DNA from: Rhodothermales bacterium
GTDB lineage: Bacteria > Bacteroidota > Rhodothermia > Rhodothermales > VXPQ01
Length of the DNA: 64,000 bases
Direction of reading: 5' to 3'
NCBI GenBank assembly: GCA_022825385.1
Contig: JAJDWX010000011.1
Location: forward strand, 118,228 to 182,227
A program made the position numbers and the translations under genes. Position 1 is the stretch's first letter. Each line of letters begins with the position of its first letter. Shown here one piece after another: positions 46,273-55,609 of the stretch. Under the pieces are notes generated by a model. It searched no databases. It worked only from the letters and a program-made list of their open reading frames with translations, and was not told the origin of the DNA.

Positions 46273-47682
46273 ATGCTACAAGAGCAAAGCCGGCTGTTTC
46301 AGCGCATCCTGTTCGCCGTCGATCTGGCCCTGATCGTCATCGGGTGGATTCTTGCCTGGTTCGTCCGTTTCGAAGTCCTCGCGTGGGCGAATTTCCTGCC
46401 GCCGTCCGGGGTGATCCCCCTTTCGCGGTACCTCGCCTTTCTGCCGTGGGTACTCATCGTCTCCATGACCGTGTTCTGGTTTTCCGGTCTGTACGCCCCG
46501 GATCGCCTGCAACGCATGACGCATCTCGTGCTCAGCGTGACCAAGGCCGTCGTCATGGGCCTGATCGTGGTCACGGCCTCGCTCTCCTTCTACCGCGAGT
46601 TGTCTTTCTCGCGCCTGCACATGATGCTTTTCGGCGGCGCCACCCCGGCGCTGATGGTGCTTGCCCGCCTCGCTATGTATATGGCGCTCCGGCGCGCGCA
46701 GAAGCGAGGGATGCACCTGCGGCGCGTACTCATCCTGGGGGCGGGTGACGCCGGACGCAAACTGGGAGAAGCGTTGCGACAGTATCCCTGGATCGGGTTC
46801 GAGGTTGCGGGCTTCCTTGACGACCACAAAAAAGGCCAGGAAGACGTACTGGGCGGCGTTTCGGAGGCCGTGGCGGTCGTGGATCGTTTCCAGCGGGAAA
46901 ATCGGCCCATACATTACGTCTATATCGCGCTTCCGCTCACGGTCTTGCATCGCATCGAGCCGATCGTGAACGAACTGTCCACCCGACTGGCGCACGTCTG
47001 CCTCGTCCCGGACCTGTTTCATTTCGACATTGTGAACAGCCGGGTCACCAGCGTGGAGGGCCTGCCGATCATCCATCTTATCGACGAAGCGCCGCTGGAG
47101 TTCGCTCGCGTCACGAAACGCATCGTGGACGTGGCTTTCGCGGCGGCGGCGCTGGTCTTCCTGTCCCCGCTCCTGCTCTTGCTCGCCATCGGCGTAAAGT
47201 TGTCCTCGCCCGGCCCGGTGTTTTACAAACAGAACCGGATGGGGCTGAACGGACGCACGTTCGACATGCTGAAGTTTCGCTCCATGCCCGTGGACGCCGA
47301 AGCCGCTACCGGCGCCGTATGGGCGCAGCCGGGCGAGAAGCGAGCCACCCGGCTCGGCGCGCTCATGCGCCGCACCTCGCTCGACGAATTGCCGCAATTC
47401 ATCAATGTGCTCAAGGGAGATATGTCCGTCGTGGGGCCGCGGCCCGAACGGCCGGTGTTCATCGAGCAATTCCGGGGCCGCGTACCCCGCTACATGCTGC
47501 GGCACAAGATGAAGGCGGGCATTACGGGCTGGGCGCAGGTAAACGGGTGGCGAGGCGACACGTCCATCGAAAAGCGCATCGAATACGACCTGTACTATAT
47601 CCGAAACTGGTCCTTACGCCTGGACGTGAAGATCATGGTGATGACGCTCTGGTCCGGGTTTGTGAACAAGAATGCGTATTGA
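46273..47682 (+). CDS. Undecaprenyl-phosphate glucose phosphotransferase (WcaJ/WbaP type)
   Basis: A 469-residue initiating enzyme for exopolysaccharide or O-antigen synthesis. The N-half has four helices and a Rossmann-like segment (RRVLILGAGDAGRKLGEAL). The C-half is the catalytic sugar transferase: KRIVDVAFAAAALVFLSPLLLL, then the KFRSM motif, RRTSLDELPQFINVLKGDMSVVGPRP and KAGITGWAQVNGWRGDT. It ends IRNWSLRLDVKIMVMTL, the piece echoed in the upstream GT2 fusion. No Wzx/Wzy genes lie nearby. Confidence 0.93.
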   Translation: MLQEQSRLFQRILFAVDLALIVIGWILAWFVRFEVLAWANFLPPSGVIPLSRYLAFLPWVLIVSMTVFWFSGLYAPDRLQRMTHLVLSVTKAVVMGLIVVTASLSFYRELSFSRLHMMLFGGATPALMVLARLAMYMALRRAQKRGMHLRRVLILGAGDAGRKLGEALRQYPWIGFEVAGFLDDHKKGQEDVLGGVSEAVAVVDRFQRENRPIHYVYIALPLTVLHRIEPIVNELSTRLAHVCLVPDLFHFDIVNSRVTSVEGLPIIHLIDEAPLEFARVTKRIVDVAFAAAALVFLSPLLLLLAIGVKLSSPGPVFYKQNRMGLNGRTFDMLKFRSMPVDAEAATGAVWAQPGEKRATRLGALMRRTSLDELPQFINVLKGDMSVVGPRPERPVFIEQFRGRVPRYMLRHKMKAGITGWAQVNGWRGDTSIEKRIEYDLYYIRNWSLRLDVKIMVMTLWSGFVNKNAY

Positions 47683-47694
47683 GGGGGGGGGGGG
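47683..47694. repeat. G12 homopolymer just after the sugar phosphotransferase stop
   Basis: Twelve G residues directly follow the TGA at 47680-47682. Such tracts are prone to slippage. Here it is outside the coding frame, so a length change would alter only the 3' region or spacing to downstream signals. Confidence 0.7.
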
Positions 47695-47786
47695 ATTCAG
47701 TCGCAGGTGCGCGGGGCGGACCGAGGTGGAATCATGGGCATGGAAGGCAGACAGGACCTGTGGTTGCGCGGCGGGGACGTGGATTT

Positions 47787-47807
47787 TTGTACAGTTTATT
47801 TTGTACA
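47787..47807 (+). promoter_or_regulatory. Paired TTGTACA motifs upstream of the helicase
   Basis: TTGTACA occurs twice, 14 bases apart start to start, in an AT-rich patch, with TATTTTG between, close to the Bacteroidota -7 consensus TAnnTTTG. Candidate promoter or operator for the helicase gene. The 47695-47939 stretch otherwise holds no convincing gene. Confidence 0.3.
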
Positions 47808-47939
47808 ATACGTAACGATTTGCAAGAAATGCGGGGAAGGTTATATTATTCGGGATAAGTCCAGGAGGCGACGCATGGGACTGCGCCGCCCTGGACGCCC
47901 TGCTCGCCTTCCCCCACACGCGACCACCGCATAAAGACC

Positions 47940-50900
47940 TTGCCGGACAAGATTCTAAAAGTTGGCATAGGGCATCTGTTTGCTACGTACAACCAGTTCG
48001 ACCGAAACGCAATTTTCCATATCGCTGGAATGCGGTATTCAGAGGAAAGCACACCTGAAGAACAAGACTGGATCACCCATCCGGGGCATCGCCTCACCCG
48101 GCGTCTCTACGAACAAAGCAGAATCGGCAAAATCATCCTGGAGGGAAAGCCATCCTGGACAGAAGCAAAGCCAGACATCGTTCCCTTCTTCAGCGACCTG
48201 GACGTGCTTTTCCTTTATGACCGGGAAAACCAGAAGGAATGGTTCGAGCGCGTTGTCCTGAACGATGCGCCAACACCTCCTGTTTGCATTGATCTCCTTG
48301 AGATGCATCGCTTTTTCTGTCCCGACCGCAATCTGCCGGACAGAAAAAACCTGCCGGAGCGCAATCTGTCGGACGACGAAGCCCTGATCCAGCAATTCGT
48401 TTCGCAAACGGAAATAAATCGCTCCGCTCCCCGGCTGCCTTTCCTTGTACGCAGCCTCGGCGGCGTATTGCAGGATATCGTGTCCCGCATTCGCTCCGAA
48501 TCGGAAGCACAGCAAGGAAAACACCTCGTGTACACCTTGCTCGGAAGGGCCCTGAACGCAGGAGAAGCCGCCGCACCGCCCCCTGCGTTTCGGGATTTCG
48601 AAGCCTTGTTTCAGGTGGCGGGCACAGCGCACCGGATCCAATGGAACAAGAATTCTCTTTTCGCCAATCCCTACGGGGACGAGACGCTCCAAATAATTCA
48701 GGACACGGACTTCCCGAAAGACCCCGATATCGAAGACGATACGCGCAAACAGAGAAATTGGCTGATCCAGGAATGGAGCAAGTTACTGGCCGAGGAAGCA
48801 AAGCAAGGCTATGAGGCCGTACCCCGCCGGAAACCAATCGATCCGAAAAATCCCCCTCGCGTGGCGAGGCCTGTCGTCCATGCCGAGCGCGTGGACGAAG
48901 CCTTTAACTGGCTGATCGCAGAAGAAAACTTCCAGCCTCGCAAAGAACAACAGGATTATGCCCGTTTCTGCACTGAGGCGATCAACCAGGGGGGATCGTA
49001 CGCCATCGAGGCCGGGACCGGTACGGGCAAAACGCTGGGCTATCTGATACCGGCCTGCGAATGCATACGGCAAAGCCAGGCTATGGCCGCAGAGGACATG
49101 GAGGATGGCGAGGACATGGAGGCCGGAAAGGTTATTATCGCCACCGCCACGAAAAACCTGCAGGACCACCTTCTGGACAAGGAATGGCGGCGCATTACTC
49201 AAACCGGATCGCTCTATCAGGATCTCAAAGCGGCCCCGCTGAAAGGTCAAAACAACTTCCTGTGCATTACCGCTGTGGCGGATATTTTTTGGGAAGCCTA
49301 TAAACCACGACCTGAAAAATCTCAGCAACCTCTCGACAATACATTTCTGAACGACTTGTCGCAGCAACGCCTTGCCTGGTTATTTTTATTCCTTATTTTG
49401 ATACGAAATGGAGGCAAAATAGAAAACATTTCCTGGAATTTGTTCCGATCCCGATTTCCTGATCTGGACGATTTTCTAAGCGAAACGAAGGCGGACATAG
49501 CCTGTACGCCCGGCCTGTGCAGCATGGATGCATTCTGCATCTACCGGCGGCATTTACACGAAGCGCAAGCGGCGGATGTCGTGGTAACGAATCATTATAA
49601 ACTCCCTTTTATGGATAGCCAGATACAGGCGCTTGGACACACATGCCTGATCGACGAGGCGGATCAATTTCCTGATAATCTGCGCAATGCAGCCGCCGAA
49701 AGGCTTTCCCGATACGAGATTCATCGATTTTTTCTTCAACGCATCCAGGGTTCTCCAAAGCGGCGCGGCTTCGCACAAATTTTGCAAGATAATTTTCTTA
49801 AAATGCGCGATTCCAATAAAGACGACGTCGATAAAAAAGATATCAACAATGCTCTGGAGAATATTCAATCTATTCTTTCATCTTGCGAAGCAATAAAAAA
49901 TTCCTCGAATGCCATCGGAAAAATATTAAATAATAATAATAAAACCGGAAATAATAATTATAATTCATTTGAAAAAAGATGGATTGATTTGGGGTCTTCT
50001 CTCGGAGAGCATTTAAAAAATAATCTTTCTACAATAAATACACATTCTAAAAACATTGCAGAATGTTGGTATAATATATCTAAAATAAAAATATATGAAA
50101 ATAACGATAATTTGCAACAAAAACAAGAAAAAAAACGTATAATAAAGTATATGGATTCTTCTAATGAATTAGCCGAAAAAACAAATGAAATAAAAAATGA
50201 TTACCCTTCTAATAATTATGTTCATGTTTGTTCTTATAAAGATCCCGGTTGGGAATTGGAAAAAATTCCATACGATATTTCTAAAATTGTGCAGGAAAAT
50301 TGTTGTCATCCTTATGCCACAACGGTATTTACATCGGCTACGCTTTTCGTAGACGAAACACTCGATTTATTTTCTACCGAGCTGGGTATTTCATTTACCG
50401 ATAATAGGCGGCGACGCATTGCATCCCCTTTCGCATATGCAAAACAGGTGCGTGGATTCGTTACCGACTCAATTCCGCCCTACCTGCACAACGCGCCCAG
50501 GGAACGCCAAATCACATGGCGCCGGGAGGTCGCCCGCGCCATCGCCCGCCTCGCCGTAGCAATGAACGGACGTACGCTGGTCCTGTTCACCAGTACAGAG
50601 GAGATGAAGGATATTTTTACACAAGTACAGCCAATTTTAGAACAACGCGGTATCGAGCCTTTGCTACAGCAAGGCAGCAGCCTTGCAGAAATCGATACGT
50701 TCGCCGCTATAGAAGAAAGCGTGCTCTTCGGAGTAAACCGCTTCTGGACGGGCGTGGATTTCCCGGGCCGTACGCTCTCGCAAGTGATCGTGGTGCGGTT
50801 GCGTAATCCAAGTTTTGCCAAACCGCTCATAATACATCGAAGGAAAATCATGAAGGAAGCATTTTGGGAAGATTATTACAGACCTGCTTCCAAATTACAA

Positions 50901-51194
50901 TTCCGGCAGGGCTTCGGACGCCTTATTCGCAAGGAATCGGACAAAGGCTTGTTCGTGGCGCTGGATCAGCGAATCTGGTCAGACAGAAACATGCGCGATA
51001 TGCAAAGTGTCCTGCCCATCCCCCTCCAGCCCCGCCCCACCGAACCAGACGCAATGCAGGACTGGTTTATCAACGAGGGCCTAACGCATCTGGGCCTGAG
51101 AGAGGAATTCAAGCGGCGCAATATTGACCTGCGGAACATAAAAATTCCCGATAAACCACGCCCTGCCCCAGGAAGACCGAGCCAAAGAAGATGA
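47940..51194 (+). CDS. DinG/XPD-like superfamily 2 helicase with AT-rich insert
   Basis: A 1084-residue helicase. Walker A is EAGTGTGKT at about 357-365 and the DEAD-type box IDEADQ at about 571-576. Motif VI is QGFGRLIR. Four Cys (442, 522, 527, 533) fit the XPD/DinG 4Fe-4S site (NNFLC; CTPGLCSMDAFC). The first 160 residues weakly recall a degenerate DnaQ-type exonuclease (CIDLLEMHRFFCP) without the acidic catalytic pair. Residues about 612-760 are Asn/Lys-rich and AT-rich DNA, unlike the rest. The start is a TTG at 47940; the next ATG (residue 31) would trim the N-domain. Role: DNA repair or defence, unresolved. Confidence 0.85.
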   Translation: MPDKILKVGIGHLFATYNQFDRNAIFHIAGMRYSEESTPEEQDWITHPGHRLTRRLYEQSRIGKIILEGKPSWTEAKPDIVPFFSDLDVLFLYDRENQKEWFERVVLNDAPTPPVCIDLLEMHRFFCPDRNLPDRKNLPERNLSDDEALIQQFVSQTEINRSAPRLPFLVRSLGGVLQDIVSRIRSESEAQQGKHLVYTLLGRALNAGEAAAPPPAFRDFEALFQVAGTAHRIQWNKNSLFANPYGDETLQIIQDTDFPKDPDIEDDTRKQRNWLIQEWSKLLAEEAKQGYEAVPRRKPIDPKNPPRVARPVVHAERVDEAFNWLIAEENFQPRKEQQDYARFCTEAINQGGSYAIEAGTGTGKTLGYLIPACECIRQSQAMAAEDMEDGEDMEAGKVIIATATKNLQDHLLDKEWRRITQTGSLYQDLKAAPLKGQNNFLCITAVADIFWEAYKPRPEKSQQPLDNTFLNDLSQQRLAWLFLFLILIRNGGKIENISWNLFRSRFPDLDDFLSETKADIACTPGLCSMDAFCIYRRHLHEAQAADVVVTNHYKLPFMDSQIQALGHTCLIDEADQFPDNLRNAAAERLSRYEIHRFFLQRIQGSPKRRGFAQILQDNFLKMRDSNKDDVDKKDINNALENIQSILSSCEAIKNSSNAIGKILNNNNKTGNNNYNSFEKRWIDLGSSLGEHLKNNLSTINTHSKNIAECWYNISKIKIYENNDNLQQKQEKKRIIKYMDSSNELAEKTNEIKNDYPSNNYVHVCSYKDPGWELEKIPYDISKIVQENCCHPYATTVFTSATLFVDETLDLFSTELGISFTDNRRRRIASPFAYAKQVRGFVTDSIPPYLHNAPRERQITWRREVARAIARLAVAMNGRTLVLFTSTEEMKDIFTQVQPILEQRGIEPLLQQGSSLAEIDTFAAIEESVLFGVNRFWTGVDFPGRTLSQVIVVRLRNPSFAKPLIIHRRKIMKEAFWEDYYRPASKLQFRQGFGRLIRKESDKGLFVALDQRIWSDRNMRDMQSVLPIPLQPRPTEPDAMQDWFINEGLTHLGLREEFKRRNIDLRNIKIPDKPRPAPGRPSQRR

Positions 51195-51270
51195 CCGGCA
51201 AGGGATATACCATAGCGAAGCGCCCCGCGCGCCGACGCAGCCCGTACACTAAAACCCATATCCCGTCGTT

Positions 51271-52944
51271 ATGAGCTGGGTGATTGGATTCGTTGGCAAC
51301 GCGCCGGACGCCGATGTAGCCGAAGCGCACGACGCCCCGCGATACGGCGTACGGGAGTCCGGGGTGTATGCCCAGGCAGGCGGATTGGCGCTGACCTGTG
51401 CGGGCGGCGCCCTGCCGAACGGCGGTTCGTTTCTCGTAACCGGGCTGGCGGCGGCAAACGGAACCGTACTGACGCGCGACAACTGGGCCGACCGGCTGAA
51501 TCCCCAGAAACCCAACCTGCGCGACCTGGACGGTCACTTCGTAATATTCCGTTGGCGTTCGGGGCGAGCGGAACTTTTCACCGACCCGCTGGGCGTCCGC
51601 ACCGCGTACCTGAAGGCATGGCAGGGAGGCACGCTTTTTTGTACGCGCCTGGACTGGCTCGCAAACATCGTTGGCGGGCTGGACATCGACTTCGAAGCGT
51701 TCGGGGCGCACTGGCTTCTCGCGAACCAACTCACCACGGAAAGCCAGGTACAAAATGTCGCGCGGCTTGGGCCGGGCGGCCATGCCGTCATGGAGCACGG
51801 ACGCTTCCAGGCGACAGAAGAGCCATGGGAAAGCGAAATCCGCCCCGCCGATACCGATGGCGACGGCTTCGCCGACGCCCTCTCCCAAGCCGTAGACTGG
51901 AAAGGTCCGGCAGCCTGGAGCCTGGGGCTGTCCGGGGGACTGGATTCGCGATTGCTCCTGGCGCTGCATACGCCTGCCGCCGCGCATGTCTGGGGGCCGT
52001 CGGAGCATCCCGACGTAGACATTTCGCGGCGGATTGCCCAAGGCGAAGCCCTGCGTCATAATATTTTTGCAACCCCCGTTCCCGAAACGGACACGTGCCT
52101 TTCGCTCCTCCGCAAGCACATAGCGCGTACGCAAGCCATTGCCCCTGCTTCGTCTGTCGCGAGCCTTGATAACTATAGCCGATTGCACGCCATAGGACTG
52201 GGCGTGATCGACGGGGGTTTTGGCGGAGTAGCCCGCAGGCAGTTCATGACTCGCTTGCTGGCGCGACGCGCATTTCGAGCGCCCTGGCCCATGATCATGC
52301 AACATTTGTCGATTGATCGAGCGAATGTTTTCGCGCCCGAAATTGCGGAAATCATGCGAACGGGCGCGCTTGCGCAAATTGCAAAGCAGTGGGAAGCGAT
52401 ACCGGACACAACAGACCCTGAAAATGCCGTCGATCTTCTTGGGGTACGTACGCGCCTGCCGAATTTTTTTGGATTGGAGCAAAATTATCTGGACGGGGAG
52501 GCGGCGTGTTACATGCCCTTTGCGCAGCCCTCGGTGTTAAAAGCACTATTTCAGGTACCGTTGGCGCAACGACGGAACGGAAAACTTTTCCGGCGACTCA
52601 TAAAACGTCACTGCCCGTCGCTTTCGAGGCACCCGCTGGTCAAGGGAACAATCACCTATCCCTATGGATTGGGGACGTACGGGACCTATGCCGTATCGAC
52701 GCTCAAAAAGCGTCTCGGACGGGCGTACAGCGATCCCCGGCCACATCAATTTCTGAATGTGATGAAGCCATACGTCCTGGACCTGACGGGAAGCGCAGAC
52801 GTGCAAAACTATACGCCCTACGCGCATAAATCGGTGCGGAAGCTTGCGGAAGCATACTATAATGGAGACTTGCGCCAGGTTTCCCGTCTGAACTGGTGGC
52901 TGACATTCGAAATATGGCGCCAGACGCTATCTGGCAAGCGCTAA
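51271..52944 (+). CDS. Asparagine-synthase-like protein lacking the Cys2 glutaminase nucleophile
   Basis: A 557-residue protein with a class II glutamine amidotransferase-like N-domain and an AsnB-type ATP-pyrophosphatase C-domain (GLSGGLDSRLLLAL). The mature N-terminal Cys that releases ammonia from glutamine is absent: the protein starts MSWVIGFVG. It may use free ammonia or an amine, or catalyse amide formation like lasso-peptide cyclases. There is no RRE protein, lasso protease or precursor beside it, and sugar genes lie upstream, so surface-sugar amidation is also possible. A repeat motif overlaps its stop codon. Confidence 0.82.
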   Translation: MSWVIGFVGNAPDADVAEAHDAPRYGVRESGVYAQAGGLALTCAGGALPNGGSFLVTGLAAANGTVLTRDNWADRLNPQKPNLRDLDGHFVIFRWRSGRAELFTDPLGVRTAYLKAWQGGTLFCTRLDWLANIVGGLDIDFEAFGAHWLLANQLTTESQVQNVARLGPGGHAVMEHGRFQATEEPWESEIRPADTDGDGFADALSQAVDWKGPAAWSLGLSGGLDSRLLLALHTPAAAHVWGPSEHPDVDISRRIAQGEALRHNIFATPVPETDTCLSLLRKHIARTQAIAPASSVASLDNYSRLHAIGLGVIDGGFGGVARRQFMTRLLARRAFRAPWPMIMQHLSIDRANVFAPEIAEIMRTGALAQIAKQWEAIPDTTDPENAVDLLGVRTRLPNFFGLEQNYLDGEAACYMPFAQPSVLKALFQVPLAQRRNGKLFRRLIKRHCPSLSRHPLVKGTITYPYGLGTYGTYAVSTLKKRLGRAYSDPRPHQFLNVMKPYVLDLTGSADVQNYTPYAHKSVRKLAEAYYNGDLRQVSRLNWWLTFEIWRQTLSGKR

Positions 52945-52964
52945 AGGATACGCTGATTAAAACC
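52942..52964 (+). repeat. Solo end of the GGATACnCTGATTAAA repeat
   Basis: TAAAGGATACGCTGATTAAA begins with the stop codon of the asparagine-synthase-like gene. It matches the termini of the element at 40648-40907. It lies ten bases before the lipoprotein start. Confidence 0.5.
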
Positions 52965-52973
52965 ACTATACTC

Positions 52974-54572
52974 ATGCAACACAGGCTTCACTGCAAAATA
53001 CACAGCCCCGCTTTCAAGGCAGCGATAGCCCTTGCGACGGCCCTCTTGCTGGCGGCCTGTTCGTCCGAAGCGCCCGAGCAAGGGGCGAACGTTCCGGCCG
53101 CTTCGCAAACGGAAACCGCGGCGGAGGACTCGCTTTCCCAGGAAGAACTGGCGCGAGATATCCGCACGATTGTTACGGGAGTAAAATCGCCCGCGCAACA
53201 AACAGCGCTCGCGCAAGCCGCCCGCATCGCGCCGGGCCAAATGAACCACGACCTGCGCGAAATCCTCGTCGATGCGGCGACTTTTGTCAATTATTTAATG
53301 CTGCCTGCGTTGAAAGCCAACGATGCCCGTCTGGACAGCCTTTCCCAACTTCTGACCCGCGCCTTGCAGCCTCAGTTTTCCCAGGAAGAATTGACGGCAG
53401 ACATTCTCTCCATCGCATATCGTTTCCATGAAGAAAGCGCCTCCCTTGAGCCGGTACCCCAAGCGCGTCAGGAAACGGCGGCATGGGTAGCCATGCACAT
53501 GCGCGCCGGAGAAATGGGAGAAGAATTACGACATGCTGTGGTTGAAGGAATAGCAAGTATAGGCAACGAAAGTTATGGTATGTATACGACCAGGAGTTTT
53601 CTTTTAGACGCATTGATAAATCAGACCCCCGGGGGCATGGAAACACTGGCGGCAAATCCGAAAGCAGTCGTTGGCCCCGACATTCTTGACGAAGGTCGTA
53701 TGTCTTCCTTTACATCTTTCGTCCGGCAAATATCAAGGCAGGGTACACCGGAACCATATATCCCTCCGCCAACGCCAAAGCCAGAGATCACGCCCTTTCA
53801 CGGACTTCTCGCGGCTATACAATCTATCTCGTCGGGCGAAAGGGGAGAACGACAACTGGAAGCTGTACGGCATGTGGAAAAAATGGCGGAAGCGGATCCA
53901 ACGCAGATAGGAGATACGCTACGCACGGCGATAGTAGACGCCTTTTTAGATATGCACAACGCGGCAGCAAAGCCAACGTGGAGCAACCCGGGAGCCGACG
54001 CCTACTATAGTTTACTGAATACGCTTGAGCACCTTATCATAATCATTGGAAACACCGAAACTGTTCAACTGTTTTCAGAATTGGATTTGTACGAATATCA
54101 ATGCGTCGGGACCGCAAGCGAAGGTCTCTTCAAGAATTTTCCCGACTACAGCATTCCATTGATCATTGAATCCACTGCTCAACCGGGAACCCTATCTGAA
54201 AAAACACCCGATGCACTGTATATTCTGGCCGAAATAGTAATCGATTATAAACGAGGCAGGCTGGATATATCGCAGGATAACAGAGACCTGTTGATCGCCA
54301 CAACCCGGCGTTTTCTGGAAGAAGACCTCTCGCTTGCGTGGAACACGCGAGGCGCATCCAATTCGTATAGCGATTCAAACGTTCTCTCCGCAGCTATCCA
54401 CTTGGCCATCGCGTTGGACGATCCGGACCTGATAGACATCTTGCAGGAATTGGCGACGAATCCGGATAAAATAACCGTGCTCGGCCTTTCCGAAGAACAG
54501 GTGGAAGATTTTCAGGAAGGCATAAGATGGCGTTTAGGCTGGCGGCCCTATATGGGGCCTTCTGATTGTTAG
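52974..54572 (+). CDS. Large hypothetical lipoprotein
   Basis: A 532-residue lipoprotein starting at the ATG at 52974 (MQHRLHCKIHSPAF), lipobox LLLAACSS. The first 27 residues of the longer frame run into the previous gene, so they are excluded. The body is almost wholly helical with recurring SQEEL-(A/T)-x-DI motifs (residues about 55 and 145), hinting at internal repeats of a helical-solenoid type. No catalytic motif seen. GC content drops along the gene. Its function is not recognisable; location in a variable region suggests an accessory surface protein. Confidence 0.75.
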   Translation: MQHRLHCKIHSPAFKAAIALATALLLAACSSEAPEQGANVPAASQTETAAEDSLSQEELARDIRTIVTGVKSPAQQTALAQAARIAPGQMNHDLREILVDAATFVNYLMLPALKANDARLDSLSQLLTRALQPQFSQEELTADILSIAYRFHEESASLEPVPQARQETAAWVAMHMRAGEMGEELRHAVVEGIASIGNESYGMYTTRSFLLDALINQTPGGMETLAANPKAVVGPDILDEGRMSSFTSFVRQISRQGTPEPYIPPPTPKPEITPFHGLLAAIQSISSGERGERQLEAVRHVEKMAEADPTQIGDTLRTAIVDAFLDMHNAAAKPTWSNPGADAYYSLLNTLEHLIIIIGNTETVQLFSELDLYEYQCVGTASEGLFKNFPDYSIPLIIESTAQPGTLSEKTPDALYILAEIVIDYKRGRLDISQDNRDLLIATTRRFLEEDLSLAWNTRGASNSYSDSNVLSAAIHLAIALDDPDLIDILQELATNPDKITVLGLSEEQVEDFQEGIRWRLGWRPYMGPSDC

Positions 54573-54640
54573 ATAAATTTATATGAAATATGTTCATTTA
54601 AGTCTTCTATAATAATTTATTAAAAGCATTCAAAGACTCA

Positions 54641-55609
54641 CTATTCACCACGATACGGCATATCCAGCAGCCGCAAGGTATGATGGAATATTTCGTTTAT
54701 GAATTTCGCCCATTCACGTTCAATGTGTAATATCTCTGCGAGAAGAAATACTTTTTCAATGTGCATGTTGTTGAGTTGATTGCGCATTTCTTTCGTCACC
54801 ACGCCTGCGATCAGGAAATTTTTCGTTCTTGCAGAGGTTCGGTCAAAAGATTTTTTAACGGCGCCAAGCCGTTCCAGAGCCCCAGCCGAATCGGTGCCGC
54901 CCTTCACCTCAATCGTTGCTATCTCTTTCCAGGAACCGTCCGGCATTGCTTCTTCAAAGCGGATATCCGGTTCAGAGGCATATACCATACGGAAATGGTC
55001 TTGAGGGCCCAGATACCATGCCGTCCGCGCTTCGTTGACCTGGCAGGCAATATTCGACCGGGTTTCAAGCCATTCCGCGATTCTGTCTTTGACGGATCGT
55101 TCCGCTTCCTGGCCAATGATATTCCTCAGTGCGCCATCCTGTGTGATGCCTATAGTCGCTATAATGTTACGATAGCCATTTTCAAGTGTCCAGTCTGTAG
55201 AACCTCGAATAATGGAAGATATGACGGCATTGTACAGGCGGGCGACCCGGAGCGCCTTTTCTTCCGTAACGCGTACGGCGGCAGGCGCTTTTTCCCAACG
55301 ATCTATGGCGCCGACAATATCTCCGACCCTCTTGCGGGAAAGCGTGGCGATTCCTCGATAATGCAAGGACGCATCCGGATGTACGCAGAGCAAGTCAGGA
55401 TGGGCAAAAACAAGCCTGGGCTTGGCGCCTGTTTCCTCAATATATCGCCATGCTTCCATGTCAATCCCGAACTGCTCAGGCTTTTCCCAGGGAAGATGTT
55501 CCGCAAATGCAAGTATCTTGTTGCGAACCGCTTCGTCCGTCCGGGCGCGAATCTTGTCCGAAATAATTCGTGCGCGTTGGCGCGCAGCCTCCAACTTATT
55601 CAAGTCCAT
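54641..55609 (-). CDS. XcyI-type restriction endonuclease
   Basis: A 322-residue protein that I match to the RE_XcyI family (XcyI/Cfr9I isoschizomers; those recognise CCCGGG). A PD-(D/E)xK-type core is visible: EPDIRFEEA followed by IATIEVKGGTDSAG, giving Asp, Glu and Lys. The helical N-terminus starts MDLNKLEAARQRARI. It directly follows the methyltransferase with no gap, the usual type II arrangement. Recognition sequence is inferred from family only. AT-richer composition than the surrounding genome suggests transfer. Confidence 0.78.
   Translation of the reverse strand: MDLNKLEAARQRARIISDKIRARTDEAVRNKILAFAEHLPWEKPEQFGIDMEAWRYIEETGAKPRLVFAHPDLLCVHPDASLHYRGIATLSRKRVGDIVGAIDRWEKAPAAVRVTEEKALRVARLYNAVISSIIRGSTDWTLENGYRNIIATIGITQDGALRNIIGQEAERSVKDRIAEWLETRSNIACQVNEARTAWYLGPQDHFRMVYASEPDIRFEEAMPDGSWKEIATIEVKGGTDSAGALERLGAVKKSFDRTSARTKNFLIAGVVTKEMRNQLNNMHIEKVFLLAEILHIEREWAKFINEIFHHTLRLLDMPYRGE

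Noticed and set aside
47695..47939. Small gene upstream of the helicase
   Set aside because: Frames here are short, lack good starts, and translate to Arg/Pro-rich or patchy sequence; a promoter region is more likely.
47940..51194. Type IV CRISPR-associated DinG (Csf4)
   Set aside because: No CRISPR repeats, no csf genes nearby, and the protein is longer with its own N-terminal domain and insert.
51271..54572. Lasso-peptide biosynthesis cluster
   Set aside because: The AsnB-like enzyme fits, but no RRE protein, transglutaminase-like protease or precursor gene was found nearby; the next gene is a helical lipoprotein.
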